Shown: positions 11,070 to 23,989, counted from the first letter of the stretch. The stretch: 64,000 nt of DNA from Pampus argenteus (GCA_036937835.1 CM072879.1:9591001-9655000), one strand, 5' to 3'. Translations and numbers: made by a program. The notes: a model not told the origin generated them from the sequence alone.

Positions 11070-11640
11070 GCAATCATGGGCTCCTTTTTTTATCAGAATG
11101 TACTGTTCGATGCCGTTTATCCCTGATGATAGAAAATTGCTCTGTTGCCAGGACGCTGCCGCCGAAATAGAGGGCAGGAGCAACATTTCCATTTTCCAGT
11201 TTGAAAGCCATTGAAATGAATTAGTAAAAAATGAAAAAAAAAAAAAAGAGGAGGGGGGGAAATGAGAAAGAATCCCCTGGTAAACAAAGGGGAGCAAACA
11301 AAGATACCATTTTCCTTTTTGCCGAGAATCCACCCTCCTCATTTTTCCATTTTTTTTTTCTCTTTACAGCAGAGTGAGAGTTTTTACTTCAACAGTTGCA
11401 AATCACATGCTGGGCTTCTAATGTAGTCCAAGGCCCGGGCCTACATACTTCAAAGACAATCATTTATTTCCCAACCTCCTGGAATAATTAGAGCGCCTTT
11501 TCATCTGTCGTGTCAGAGAATGGAGAAAAAAGAGAAAGAAATTAAGAAAGAATACTTGACAACGAGGGGGAATTAAGCAAACTCCTGAAATGTTTAACCA
11601 TTAAGCACAAATGAATAGTGACCTGCCACAGTAGGAGAGA
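11070..11640. promoter_or_regulatory. Candidate conserved non-coding element
   Basis: Non-repetitive block apart from an A-run at 11234-11247. Notable words are GTTTATCCCTGATGATAG (11116-11133), TTGAAAGCCATTGAAATGAATTAG around 11200-11224, and TGGAATAATTAGAGCGCC around 11480-11497. Overlapping weak frames on both strands argue against coding. It is a plausible long-range dlx5a/dlx6a element by position and texture only. Confidence 0.33.
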
Positions 11641-14029
11641 GAGAGAAAAAAAAAGCGCAATATTAAAACACGAAATGTGGTTTTATCTGAATGTAGGAAG
11701 CCTGCTGTAACTTTGATGTTGATCAGACAGAGCTGATATAATATGCTTATTAATGCACAGAGGCCTATGGATCATCTATAATTCATATTGAACAGACTTT
11801 GCTTTAAATATGTATTATTATCATTATTATTATTATTATTATTATCATCATGTTGGTTTTGCTGTTGCTGCAGTTATCGCCATAATCATCACCATCGTCG
11901 TCATCATTACATTTTATTTTATTTTTATTTTTTTTGTGGTATTTGAATATTTCATTAGCTATTCTATTTAAACCAACCTCAAAACACCAAAATGTTGTAA
12001 AATAATGTGAATATTATCTGATTATTATTATTATTGTTATAGCCATTTTTTAAGCATAATGCCATAATCGAGTCAAACATATTTAACATCCTTTCAATAA
12101 CGCCACAGGAAGACATAGTAAAAGTCCACATAAGGATATTGTTTGGCCATCATTTTTTCGTTAAGCTTATTTGTCAGCGACCTAACAGATCCTGTGTGGA
12201 GGCCTTCAGCACATGAAGGGTTACTGTTTCCACCGTCCGAGCAGGCAGGTGGCTGAAAACCTGCACACACTCTGCTGCACGCTGCACGCTGCGTGGAGCC
12301 TCCAATGCGCACTAGATTAATGTGAACCCTTAAGAGAAGATATAATAAATTTGCGGAAGGATACTAAATGCCCCCACAGCACAAGTATGTCAGTCTTATC
12401 AGGAAACATAATAATAGGCTGTTAACAGTGGCAACATTATTACAGGAACATTGCAGGAATATTCTCGCTCTTGTTTTTTTTTTTTTCGTTTTGGGAATTA
12501 ATGATAATTAACATGGCTGGTTTCTTAATGAGGGTGAAGCAAACTAATGCTATTCTCGATTACAAATACGATGGATTTAAATGATGTTTTACTAAAGAAC
12601 CGAGAGAGAGAAATATTAAAAATATTTCTTCTGTTTTTAGAATTCATGTAATGTTGGAAGTCAAACGTGTTTCATATCTCACAAGCTTTAGATGGACTGA
12701 TGTGAACACAGCTATTAAAGAATAGTCCTGCAGAATAATCCTTTTTAAGACAATAATAGTTGTGAGTCTTAAGAATTTGGATTATAAAGCATTTATCAGA
12801 TTACATATGCAGTTAAAATATCACTTTGAAAGTTGTATCTTGTTCAGGGATTTAATTGTTCAGTAAATCACTGTGAACATACTGAAACACTGTTGATGGG
12901 AACTTTTTAGATACATCTCTCATAAGAAAACAGCGCCGCAGCACACACAAAATAAAAACCAAAATAGTTTGTCTAACAGGAGTCTCACATATAGGAATGA
13001 ATGGCCCCACTGGAGGAAGCAGTGCACACAATGGCCAACACAGAGCTTGAAATTTAAGAGCACATGTGTGAAGTGAAGTGGAAGAAAAGTGAAGAGAAAG
13101 GGAGTCACACCTGGTGAAACGTAGTGAGGTGGACGGGTACGTCTCGCTCTCAAGATGCTGTTCTGGGTTCTCATGAGATGTGGATTGCAGGAGTTTTGTC
13201 AGGTGATAGCTGTGAAGCTTTGTCTGCTGCATAGAAGACACTCCTACCTGAAACTGCATTCAGATCGGGCTGGGTTTTTGGTTTGATCTCTGCGCTTTTT
13301 AATTCTTTGCTCACAGAAAGTTTGAGTAAAAAATCTACAGTGGAACAAAGTTCAACTTCTCAGTCTTGACATTCACTCCCCGGTCGTTATATATATTCAA
13401 GAAAGAGGTGTCACTCTTTAATGTCTTGGTTAATAAAAGTGCAAGTAAATGATCTGTTTCAAAAATGTCTCCTTCAACAAATTAAAAGATCATGTAATAA
13501 ATCATTTTCTTTGCTCCACAATTTAATTTCCAAATATTGTAGCTGGAATTTGTTGTTTACAAGGATTCAGGTTTTGAATGTATCTTTATTTAAATCATTT
13601 ATGTTTTACGTACATTATAAATGCTTTTTTTTTTTTTTTTTTTTTGCACTCAACTACAAAAATAACCTCAAAATATCTCACAGTAATTACCTGTATCATT
13701 ATTATTATTATTATTATTTAGGTAGGAGAAAAAATAAACAGACAGAATCTCCTTTCAGATATTGTGACATGCATGTTTCATTATTGAAATTAAAAAAGGC
13801 TACATTTACAAATCAACCAGGTCTGGACTTTGAGCATCATTTGGGCCTCGACAATTAACATATCAGCTTTCAAACATAATCATATAAACCAGTGCGAAAC
13901 ACTTTGCAGGACACTTCTCCAAGTTAACAAACCACAGATCACAGAGCAGCTTACTCATTTGTCCAGGAGATCATGCTTATATCCAGCCTCATAATATCAT
14001 TAGTTAGCCTGGAAGGGCCTCAGAGCCTT
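11641..14029. other. AT-rich non-coding DNA
   Basis: Holds an (ATT)n array at 11813-11845 and smaller ones near 12020-12034 and 13699-13718, and poly-T at 13626-13645. The weak frames at 12852-13259 and 13421-13858 are low-complexity and match nothing. No gene is supported. Confidence 0.5.
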
Positions 14030-14420
14030 TTTTTTTTTTATTATTTGCTCTGAACTGTCAGTTTCAAGTGGGCAGATTTTAGGACTTTGTTCATTTTGGT
14101 GAAGTGAAGGTAGCCAATTATTGTCATCACTGCCCTTGAAAATGCATTACGGCTCACCTGAGGGCTCACTCAATCAAAGAGACTGAAGGGGCGATTAACA
14201 GATGACTTATAACCTTAATCCATTGCAAATTCACCCAAAAGGGCCGGGCAGCAATCAACATTTCTCATTCAGCTTCATGTTACAAACTTTCTTATCGTTG
14301 ACGTCTAATCTTAGGCATCATAATGGTGATTCTGAGTTTTGGGACCTTGAATGTTGCCTTTCATCATTATTGTGGGAAAATGGATTTGCCACGTTCATAC
14401 TTAGTTTTATTCAACCGTGA
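14030..14420. promoter_or_regulatory. Candidate conserved non-coding element
   Basis: Repeat-free from about 14042. It includes GCCAATTATTGTCATCAC (14113-14130), a CTCACCTGAGGG E-box-type site near 14154, GGGGCGATTAACAG near 14190, and TAACCTTAATCCATTGC near 14210. Motif density resembles developmental enhancers. No alignment was available. Confidence 0.35.
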
Positions 14421-14924
14421 ATGTTTTTAACGTGAGTCATAGACTGCAATTTTAGGTCAAGATTCACTTTGCTTAATTTTCTAATGAATAAATGGGTGAA
14501 TTTCATGATTGACTTATAGTTGAGATGGTTTTAAATGGTCTTAATTGAATTAAAATTCAAAACTAGAAGGAAATGACCACAAAACCACTAAAATGTTTCA
14601 AGTAAAAAAAAAAAAAATCAATAAATTGTGATTATTGCAGCAATAGGTCAATGTTCCTCGTGTCAGCATGAGTGCAGCTAAACACCTCCATGCAGTGTGG
14701 TGCTGGGGCCTTGAAAGATGAACATGAGTCAGATATTATGTCCTGGTAATTGCCTTTTCACTGTGTTTTCTACCTGAATAATTAGATTGCACATTAAGTG
14801 AGTGAATATACTGCATAATGTTTTAATTGAATATTTGATTTCAATAACTAGTGAAAAGAATAAAAAGGTGATTTTTTTTTTTTAGAAGATAAATGTTTAG
14901 AAATAACTTTTGTTCTCTTTGTCT
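14421..14924. other. AT-rich non-coding DNA
   Basis: AT-rich with poly-A at 14605-14618 and poly-T at 14872-14883. Nothing else is recognised. Confidence 0.5.
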
Positions 14925-15296
14925 CCCTGTTTTCCCTCTTCTCCAACATCTCTCCCTGGCTTTTCCATCACGCCCACCTTCCTCTCATGTTCTCCATCCC
15001 CCCTCCATGTCCAGGCAGTGGTCTCCATCTCTCCATCCTGTCTCCTTCTCTCCTCTCTGTCTCCCTCTTCATACCCACTCTACCCCACTCTTCCTCTCCC
15101 CTCAACCTTGCCTCTCCCTAACCGCACACCTCTCTCCCCTCCGCCACCCGTTCTCTCTCCCCCGTTTCCTTCACTCACCCACCCCACCCCCCCTAGGTAC
15201 GCCTCCATCCCCTCTTGGCAGCTCCATCTCCTCGTCCCCCACCCCCCCCTCACACACACACACCTCCTCTCCTCCCTCTCTCTGGTTGGTTTCCAC
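14925..15296 (+). repeat. Pyrimidine-rich (CT) tract of about 370 bp
   Basis: The plus strand is almost entirely C and T over this length, with only scattered A and few G. It yields long frames rich in Ser/Pro/Leu (14893-15498 and a shifted one) that are a composition artefact. Such strand-biased tracts can form triplex DNA. Confidence 0.75.
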
Positions 15297-15500
15297 AGCT
15301 GTGGTGAGTGAGGGGCAGATGACCGGAGAATTGGCCCCTGGGAGAGCGCTGAGCCATCCTGGTGCTATTAGGCTCGTGGCTAATAATAGGTGTTTCAGAC
15401 CGGGGGAAGATCAATCAGGGGGAATCATGGGGAATGTTCGGAGCAGCGCTTTTTACACATCGGCCCAGATGGATGAAATTACACTTGTCAGTTTTTAGTT
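15297..15500. promoter_or_regulatory. Candidate conserved non-coding element next to the CT tract
   Basis: Composition switches sharply from the CT tract to balanced sequence with GGTGCTATTAGGCTCGTGG (15360-15378), CTAATAATAGG and GAAATTACACTTG near 15476. It resembles a compact conserved element. The frame running through from the CT tract is rejected. Confidence 0.33.
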
Positions 15501-18500
15501 GCATTACTCCCAAATTGGTTGTCTACTCTTTTTTTTCTCTCTTTCTCCCTCCCTCCCTCCTTCGCTCGCTCTCTCTTTTCTCTCTCTTTGCCCTCATTCA
15601 TGTGTCAGTGGCCTGCTAAAAGGATTCGGTGGTGAAATCCCTGTCATTTTTGTCTTTTCCCTGTTTAGTCCTCAGCCAGCACCTCTGTTGCCTGCATAAA
15701 TGCACTTAGAAGAAATCAGTTTAATATCTTGTCTTATGGCTCAGGCAATTTCCATGCGTATGAGTGACAGTCTGTATGTGCACTGCATATTAAACTACAC
15801 AATTTGAGTGAGTTCTTTTTTAAACATTCAAACATTCGGAAACAATTAGTGGGCAGAAAATGAATCTGCAACCATCTTGATAATTGAAAAAAAATCCTAA
15901 GATTCACTGTTTGCAGCTTTTCTAAAGTGATGATTTGCAGCTTTTTTTCTGTTTTATATTATTTGTAAATATAGTTTTGGAGGGTTTGGTTGGTTGGACA
16001 AATGTCACCTTACTCTCTGGGAAACTTTGATGTACATTTTTTCTCTCATTTTTTTTTATAGACAAAAGGATTCATCGGTTAATCTGATATAAGAATAAAG
16101 GTTTAGAATTTGAGTGCATTCTTGATATTAAGTTGATTTACACAAACATGTATTTAAACCAAATTAATAAACATGGAAAGTGCAATAATTATGTTGTGAC
16201 TGCAGAAAAATCTGATTGTATTGTAATTAAACCTGTCAATGGAAAATAAAATATTCAAGCTGTATCTCACTGTTTTAAACTGAATAAACACCGCCACAAA
16301 ATACAGACTCTTTATTTTTTATTTCAAATATGTATATATATCTGTCAAGTTTTTAAAAGCCTACAACTGAATTTGTTGGAAATATGTTTAAAGGAAGCGC
16401 AGGAACAAAGCTTTTCAAGAGGACAAGAAAACAATGAAATGTTGCTGCACGAGGTTTAATATCATGGAAATCAAAGCTTTGAGCAGTGACGGATTGATTT
16501 AGACTTGGAAAAATTTGAAAACGTTTCGCCAACAATGCAGCTCAGAATATGATAACAGACGTGATGTGGTAATCGAGTGACCTGAGCTCCAATGGTTCTG
16601 TGCAATTGCAGGGAGGGGAGCAGCTCACTAAGGTGAAAGGGCTTTGCATGCCTGGCAGTGCATGCAAGCTGTACAGCATATCATCTAAACCCCTTTAAGC
16701 TCCTGTTGTGTTACATGATAACTACCACAGCGTTCAGTCAGAGAAGGTGACTATGGAGGCTGAGAGGGATCATTTTGAGGCAGCCACACAACAGCTATTT
16801 GTGTCAGTGATTTCCACTTCTGACTAGGCATTGACAGACTGAAATGTTTAGTGTTTACAGTGCTTTCTTTACAACTTGTCCTCACATTAGCAATTTCCTC
16901 TTGATATGGCTACCAGCTAAGTCTCAAAGGCCCAAAGGGGGGTATGGTATTGATACATTAAAGCATCTCAAGTGCCTGCTTGTGTTTCTCCTGTGTAACA
17001 CAAGCAGCTTCTACACCCTGCCATTGAAATACTAGTATGACAATCACAGCAGAAGATTGACTGTGCGCTAAAGTAGCTGTTCTGAATAGGTCGCTAGGTG
17101 GGGAAAATAACATCTCCCCCAGATGTTTGATGTTTGGGTCTCTTGGTCCACAGAGCAGCCTGATGCGGAGATGTTCCTCAATGTCTGATTGCACCACAGA
17201 GAAGACTGGAAACAGAAAGACTTCTTTGACTGAAAGCACGGTGACCATGGGGGAGGGAACCAGTGGCTCTCAGCGGAGAGAGTCTCCTTAGCAACGGGAA
17301 GAAAATTAACATTGACATCCTGACTTCCCAGCAAAACTCGTCTCAGGGCTTCTGCTGGATATTTCCACTGGGCGTGCAAAAAAAAAAACAAAAACAAAAA
17401 AAACCGAGATGTTCAAAAGCTGATATAAAGACACACACTCCCTGCTTGTCTTCCATTTATATTGAAATGAGTTTTTTCCCCCTCTGCTCGGCTTGTGTGT
17501 AGTGAATACTGAGAGTCCTAATGTATGTATTTTGCTCATTTTACTGTGTCTGGCGTTTCCGCGCCTCTCCTCTGTGACTCTGTGTTTGCCTCCTGCTGTG
17601 GTAAACACAACATTGCTATGATAGCACATGCATTTCACAAAGCTCAAAACACCGCTGAGGAGCCGAAACATTCATTCTCTCTCTCCCTCAATCTCTTTCC
17701 CCCTCTCCCTCTGCCAGTCCTCTCCCTTCACTTCCAGCCAGGGTATTCAGCTCCCATGATTGCAAACACGCATAATGACAGCATCTCCTGGGGGCCAGCG
17801 GAGGTACCCCACTGATGCTGAGAGACTCTATCCTGTCGTCACATTGCAGGAAATTTGTCAGCAGTGCATGCTGGAACCTGGTGAGCTTTGGCAAAGCACT
17901 GCCAGAAGCTGGGATGGCTGTTTTTTGTTAATAAAATGAAGTGCAAATTGTGCAGGGCTCGTATGCGTTGGAACAGCTCACTGCTTCCTCCCATTACGAG
18001 GCCAGGGCGAGCGCCATGGAAGCATAAGCGTGAATACATTATAAAGTAATGAGGAAACATCCAGGAGAGGGTCACGGGGGGCGTCAAGCGGCTCCAGAGG
18101 CCTCACCAAGAGCTTTCAGTGTGCTCTGTGATGGATTAGTCATTCGCGTTTGAAGAGCGAGCGAGAGGTGGAGTTCAACAATGTTACACATAGCAACAGT
18201 TGCTAAGAGTTGCAGCAAGCGGGGCCTATTCAGTTTGTGAATATGTACAGTTCCTCCTGAACAGTAATATAGGTGAATAGAGATAGGGCTGTTTTGTGTA
18301 TCAATGATGATGATGATGGTGACATTTCTAACAATACCACATAATATTCATGAACACGGAAACACTGCTAGGAATCATGGGTAGTGGAGAGGATAATAAT
18401 GTAAACCATTCATGCCTTAGCGGCACGAGAGTGGTTAAGACAAGATGACACTGATATTTGGAATTTGAAGCAAATCATGCTTTGTGGATGTAAAAAAATG

Positions 18501-18740
18501 ACATCCTAATTCCTGTCATGCTGGAGCATATCGTTCCTAAGAATCTCCAAAAATGAACACCATAAAGCCTGGTACTTGGAAGGCCTGGGGTTGGATAAAA
18601 AAAAAACAACAACAATAACAACAACAACAACAAAAAATATGACATCAACATCATTCTTCCCACCAGGAAATAATCTGCCTAACATGAGTTATCAAGCCCT
18701 ATTTTAAACCTCTTTTCAACAAAAATTGTTGAATTCGCAG
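15501..18740. other. Non-coding DNA, mixed texture
   Basis: Contains a second CT-rich run at 15535-15592 and an (ACA)n array at 18606-18632. Sub-blocks 16560-16840, 17060-17340 and 17830-18130 are repeat-free and GC-balanced and could be conserved. Frames at 17068-17397 and 17306-17671 overlap on the same strand in different frames and match nothing. Confidence 0.4.
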
Positions 18741-19020
18741 TGACACACTTAACTGAGAAAGCCAGGCCTTGAGTGCATTATATAGAGTCTCCCTGTCAAT
18801 CATGCATCACATAAACAGGTCACATATACAATCCCGCAGGGTGGGGTGGGTGGCAGCGACGAGAAGGGGGAGGATAGTTTGAGCCCAGTGCTTTAGAGCC
18901 ACTTTTGGTTTCTCCGTAGTGCAAACGACCTCCCATTGGCATTCAGTCACTGATGAGCCCGCCGAGCCGCAATGGAGTTGCCTGATGGAACGCCATGGCA
19001 ACGGCCGACACCTGGCAAGA
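18741..19020. promoter_or_regulatory. Candidate conserved non-coding element
   Basis: Repeat-free block with CTGTCAATCATGCATCAC (PBX/MEIS- and POU-type words) near 18793-18810 and a GC-rich end with several CpGs near 18958-19012. It is bounded on the right by a (CT)n array at 19035-19070. Call is from texture only. Confidence 0.28.
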
Positions 19021-19034
19021 GTTCATCCCACCTC

Positions 19035-19072
<38 letters not shown>

Positions 19073-19789
19073 TCCATCATCCCCCTTTCTCTCCATCACC
19101 CTTTGCCTTTGCCTCCCCCCAGATGCTGGAACATATTTCCCTCAGACTGACTGAAAGCCCCTGTGAACAAATAATGGGTGCACGCCAGTCTAAATAAAGT
19201 GCAGTTTATGAGTTGCGGTCAGAAATGTCTCCCTCTGCCCCTCTCTCTCTTGCTCTCTTTTTAATGTTCTGCACAAAAAAACAGTTGCCAACATTTTCTC
19301 TTTTTTGGGCCATGGCTGGTTGGTGATTATACAAAGCCATTTTTTCCTTTCTCACAGAGAGGCACATAGTCAAATAAAAGAGAGCGACTCCACACCAGTA
19401 GTCTGCAAACCTATTTCACAGAATGGAACAAGACTCCCAAGCCAAAACAAACCAACATGTCCCTTTGCCATTTTTCAGCCTCAGATTTTCAATAATGCTG
19501 TATGTTAGACCTTGGCAATGAATTAATCTTCTGCAGCTAGCTTTAACTTGGTCTTGTTATCAATTTATCAAATTAATCAAGACTTGAGGGAGTTTTGCAA
19601 GGCCCTTGCAACGGACTGAGATTTTGCATAAATGTTCAAATAAACCCTTGTTTGATGGAAACCCCAGATGTATTAATCACATAAACCAAACTCACTGCTG
19701 ATGGAGGATCCTATAATGTTGTTTCAGAGTTCTGCACACTGAAGTCAGATTGAAATCTTTGCTATTTTGACATTTATTCAAGGAATAGT
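19021..19789. other. Non-coding DNA with CT array
   Basis: The (CT)n array at 19035-19070 and further CT-rich sequence to 19120, then AT-rich DNA. Nothing else is recognised. Confidence 0.5.
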
Positions 19790-20040
19790 TGTGTGAAATA
19801 TGCTTATTTCAGTTATTTCCAAGAGGGAAAGGATTATTATCAATCTCAAGTGTGTTTGTTAAGATTGGAGCTAGCGTTGTTTAGCCTAGCATAAAGATTG
19901 GAGGCAAAGGGAAACAGTTGGCCTAGCTTTGTCTAAAGTTCAAAATATGCCCACCAACACCTCTAAAGCTGACTAAATAACATGGTGTATTGTTGTATGC
20001 TTAAAACATATATAAACATAAATGTAAAAAAAAAACAAAA
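19790..20040 (+). mobile_element. Half copy of a teleost fold-back repeat (TTAGCCTAGCATAAAG type)
   Basis: The series TATGCTTATTTC, then AGCTAGCGTTGTTTAGCC, GCATAAAGATTGGAGGC, GGGAAACAGTTGGCC and CACCTCTAAAGCTGAC follows the left half of a common non-autonomous fish repeat. A fuller copy lies at 46640-47030. It encodes no protein. Confidence 0.6.
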
Positions 20041-21754
20041 AACAACAGCTTACCATATTTGGTACCATCGTGCTCTTGCAAAGACAAAAACCTGAGCTCA
20101 CCTACCAAATCTAGTAAATCTGCAGGCCAGGACGCTGCACAAAAATGCTCTCAAATTTTTGTCAAGAAATAGCATCAACATGTTAAGTCCCCTTAAATCA
20201 CAAATTCACATTTTAACATTTCTGTTTGCATACCGTACAAGTTAAATGACAGCATATAATGTGCAATACTTGCTGTCCACATTTAACTTCTGTCTTTGCA
20301 CTAGATATCAAGTAAAGTGAGTGAGGCACCTCAAGGTTTCTGGCATATCAGCTGAAATAATGAATCCTTGTGTCACACAATAAAAGGAGGAGAAGAGGAA
20401 GCAAATGCTAACTGACTATTTTCATTTAGTCCCCTGGTGCTTTTGCACGTTCATAAATACACTACCTATCAAGACTTGGTTTAGTAACCTGTGATTAGTG
20501 GCTCAGTCGGTGCTATGGTTTGGTGAAGACCTAAGTCTCAATTTCCTAGGGTTTGGCAGCATTTACAGGTCTCATTTTGCCCTCTAAAACCAATCCGTGG
20601 AGGCCAAGTCATGCCAATAGACAAATCAAGATGGCTGCTCCTCTATAGTCAAGGAGTCGAGCTCTGAGGTGAGACAGTAATAATTAAATAATAAATACTG
20701 TAACAGTGCTATGTTTAATTCTAGTTGAGGATCATGCTGATTTGTTGTGGTGGTTCTATTAGAAAGCAAGCTCTTGTGATCTCTTATATTTCAGGTTCAG
20801 CTTCTTGTCAGCCACACAGAGAGGTAGACGAGATTTAAACTCCCGGCCTGAGAGTAGCTGTAAGTGTTAATGAGCATTAAAAAGCTCTTAAAGTGTAATA
20901 ATCTCCATAGACGCTCGCTCTGAGGTAATGCCTATCACATGGCCTGTGTTGGCACCCTCACTCCCAACCACAACCAACTCTCCTCCAGGCCAAGAATCAT
21001 GAAATTAGAGCTCTTGAATCAACCATCTCACACTATAATGCTATGGGAGCTTTCATAAACATGCAATACGGTGGCAGAAGAAGATATAGTACCACTATAT
21101 GACAATGAAAAAAAAGAGCTGGAGTGAGCATGAGAATTTAATTAAACGTCAAAGTCATTCATTGTAGGAACACGTCTGTTCATGAATCTGTCTTTGTGGG
21201 AACAATTATCAGGTAGTCTGTCTTTTGTATAAATTTGACAATCACAGGTTTGTCCATTCACTGGGAAACATGAGTGCAGTTCGCAGAGAAAAAAAAAAAT
21301 GACTCTCCTTTCACACCATTGAACGGACAGGACTGGGATAGATGTGAATGACAGGTGTGAAGTGGCTAAAATACTCCGTACACAACCAAAAACAATAGTG
21401 TTTGTGTTTGCTGGAGGAAGACAAACAGGTGACAAAGAGTTTGTGCATGACATGCTACATCACTGTCATCAATTGAAGGGTCCAAAAAAAAAAAAAATTT
21501 GCCAGATGTTTGTTTTTCCTCAGATAGGCTACTTCTGTCTGGAATTCCACTTAAGGAAAAGTGGATACGCTCGTGTTTTACATCAGCCAAATAACCGTGA
21601 AAAAAGAGAGCAAAAAAAAGAAGTGAGCTTCCATCAAAATAAGGAATCCTTCTTTTATAGGATATGTTATGTTTAATCTTGTTTCTTGTGTGGCAGAGTT
21701 ACCAAGCATTTATTATTAAAAATGTCTTAATGATCTGGGATTGAAAGGGAGATT
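20041..21754. other. Non-coding DNA with a possible degenerate SINE
   Basis: TGGCTCAGTCGG near 20510 matches a tRNA A-box consensus, but a clear B-box at the right distance is not visible, so a tRNA-derived SINE is only possible. The rest is AT-rich without a recognised feature. Frames at 21142-21676 overlap on both strands and are rejected. Confidence 0.4.
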
Positions 21755-22060
21755 TAGTGGTTCGTGATGGTCTAGAGGTGAATCAGTCAGTTGCTGAGGA
21801 TTTGCTGGTTTAATCCCCTGTGGGTTATCAATAGATAGTACTGGGGATCAAAACAGCAAGTTAGCTTTCCATTGAGCAAGGAATCAAATCCACCTTGGAC
21901 ACTGTGTTTCCAAGCAAGACCATGGTGAGGTTTGTGAATGCAGGGGTGTAGAAAACAAACCGCACAGGAGCACAGGTGGCTCAACATGAAGAGTTGTTTT
22001 GTGTCATAAGTTCAAATCACAAATGTTATGTATGAAAAATCCATTAGCATCTTGCAATCT
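21755..22060 (+). mobile_element. Degenerate tRNA-derived SINE-like sequence
   Basis: TGGTCTAGAGGT near 21768 resembles an A-box and GGTTTAATCCCC near 21807 a B-box. A second pair, GGTGGCTCAAC near 21975 and AAGTTCAAATC near 22008, follows. Spacing suits degenerate tRNA-derived SINE heads next to the GATA array. There is no intact tRNA cloverleaf, so these are not tRNA genes. Confidence 0.35.
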
Positions 22061-22088
22061 GGTCAGAGAGTCATGAATTTGAATAAGC

Positions 22089-22186
<98 letters not shown>
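22089..22186 (+). repeat. (GATA)n microsatellite, about 24 units
   Basis: Uninterrupted GATA tetranucleotide repeat of 98 bp. The reverse frame reading Tyr-Leu-Ser-Ile repeatedly is an artefact of it. Confidence 0.97.
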
Positions 22187-23672
22187 GTGCATTGGGAGTA
22201 TGTCTTTGGATGGAAAATGCATCACATACTCTCAAATTAAAAAGAAAATCACAAATAAGTAAACAATTTCTCTGTGTTGCTGATCAATAAAGCTATATAT
22301 CGAGATCATTTTGTATGAGCAAGCTTCGGTTGTATACACTACAGTCTTCCTCTGATGCAAAACATCTGACATATATCTAGTGTCTGGTATATTGTTATGA
22401 TGAAAAGCAGGATTTTTATTCATGCTTACATTACAAATATAATATTTTCCGAATTAGGGGATTCTGTGCTGTTAGCTTTTTATATGCTAACTAAATTTTC
22501 CTTGTTTGAACAGCTGCTGTTTCTCACTGGAATTCCATGTGTCATGTTAACCAGTCAGGGTCTAGCGTGTGGCATTGTGAAACGGTCATATACAAGTTTT
22601 TTTTTTAAATTTCCAAGTATTGTAAATGTGTGTGCATCCTCGACTGTAAACATCAAACCTCCTGTGTCTCTCCTGTGGCCAACCACACGCGCTAACACCT
22701 CCAAAGAAATAAATACGTGTAGGGCCTATAATTCAGAGCACATTCATACCACAGTTCTCCTCAGCTCACTTGTTAACTACATCAGCACCTACTGGGTGTA
22801 ACTAATTTTTCTTCACAACAACAGTTACACTAAGCCATGCTACCATTTGGGATTTATTACTTTTCAGTGCAAAATTAAACAAGCCTGCTTTTACATAACC
22901 ACCTAAAAATGGCCATCATAAATTATCACACATCTGCGCGCGCTTCTGGTGTATACCAGTGTTATAACTTTTCTGTTGGGGGAGTCATGTACAGCAAGCA
23001 CTGGCGGACAAACATCGCTCTGTCCTCCTGATTACAACAAATAAATACTACTGGGAAAGGGATACATCTTCCGTGAAAACGTACATGAAGTGCCAGGATG
23101 TATTTATGAATTGAAGCAAAGAAACTTGAAATGTCAATCTCTCCATGAGCAGCGGGGTAGCGAAGGTTTGTTACAGAACATTTTCTGACTCACTCATTCA
23201 AACTTTGTTTTACAGCGCTGACACACAGTCGTGACAAGCTGCTAAAATGCTGCCTAATAAATATCGCCTCCGTTTTTTATGCCTGCTTTGAGGTAGCCCT
23301 AATTAACAAGGCACTACACACACTCCCCAATGACATATGTCCCAGCCCGAGCCAAAAATAACAAAGGAGGAGAAGCGGAGTGCTTTGTTGTGTGTCTAAG
23401 TTGTATGCATAGGTATCTGTGTTCTCAGATTTTCACTTCAAGTGTGGCTACACATTCGCATTAAGAGTGCAGGCCTCGGTCTCTGGTGGAATCTCCCAGA
23501 GGAGTACTTCAGAGGCCGAGGCCCCGGGCGATGAGAAGAGCCTGGCTCCATGCGAGCGTGGCCGGTGCACTGTACCACCTGTGAGGAGGTGGATGAGAAG
23601 GGGGAAAGATGGAGGGGAAAAGAAAGATGTTGAGATGAAGGTATACAGTGGTAAATAAAATAAAATCAGAGA
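22187..23672. other. Non-coding DNA
   Basis: No gene or clear repeat. The part 23100-23400 is repeat-free with AATATCGCCTCCG and CCCTAATTAACAAGG words and might be conserved. The frame at 22397-22801 is AT-rich and matches nothing. Confidence 0.4.
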
Positions 23673-23739
23673 AGAAAAGAAAAGAAAAGAAAAGAAAAGA
23701 AAAGAAAAGAAAAGAAAAGAAAAGAAAAGAAAAGAAAAA
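23673..23739 (+). repeat. (AAAAG)n pentanucleotide microsatellite
   Basis: About 13 near-perfect AAAAG units. The Phe/Leu/Ser-rich reverse frames across it are artefacts. Confidence 0.95.
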
Positions 23740-23989
23740 CGTTTCATCCGTCCGCTCATCCATACGCAGACAGGCCTGTCTGTGTGGTTTGCAGAGGTGG
23801 TGGTGAAGCCATGGCAAACTCTAGTCATGGAGGGCAGAGCACGTCCTGTGAACCCAGATGACCGAGCGATGGGAGGAAAACAAGCAATAGGTTATCACAG
23901 GGGCTTCTGCAGTTGATTTTTTTTTGCTATTGGGGGACTGGTAACAAGATGTAAACACGTCACACACATCACATTGCTTTGCTATGTTT
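23740..23989. other. Non-coding DNA
   Basis: Short unique-looking stretch between the AAAAG array and an interspersed repeat. Nothing is recognised. Confidence 0.5.

Noticed and set aside
14893..15498. 201-codon frame, the longest in the window
   Set aside because: Ser/Pro/Leu-rich translation of a CT tract; a shifted frame is equally open.
20500..20560. Possible tRNA gene from an A-box match
   Set aside because: No B-box or cloverleaf pairing at the right spacing; at most a degenerate SINE.
22089..22186. CRISPR-like array
   Set aside because: Simple tetranucleotide repeat without spacers in a vertebrate genome.
22004..22225. Repetitive Tyr-Leu-Ser-Ile minus-strand frame
   Set aside because: Direct translation of the GATA microsatellite.
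23448..23828. 126-codon minus-strand frame rich in Phe/Leu/Ser
   Set aside because: Generated by the AAAAG pentanucleotide array.
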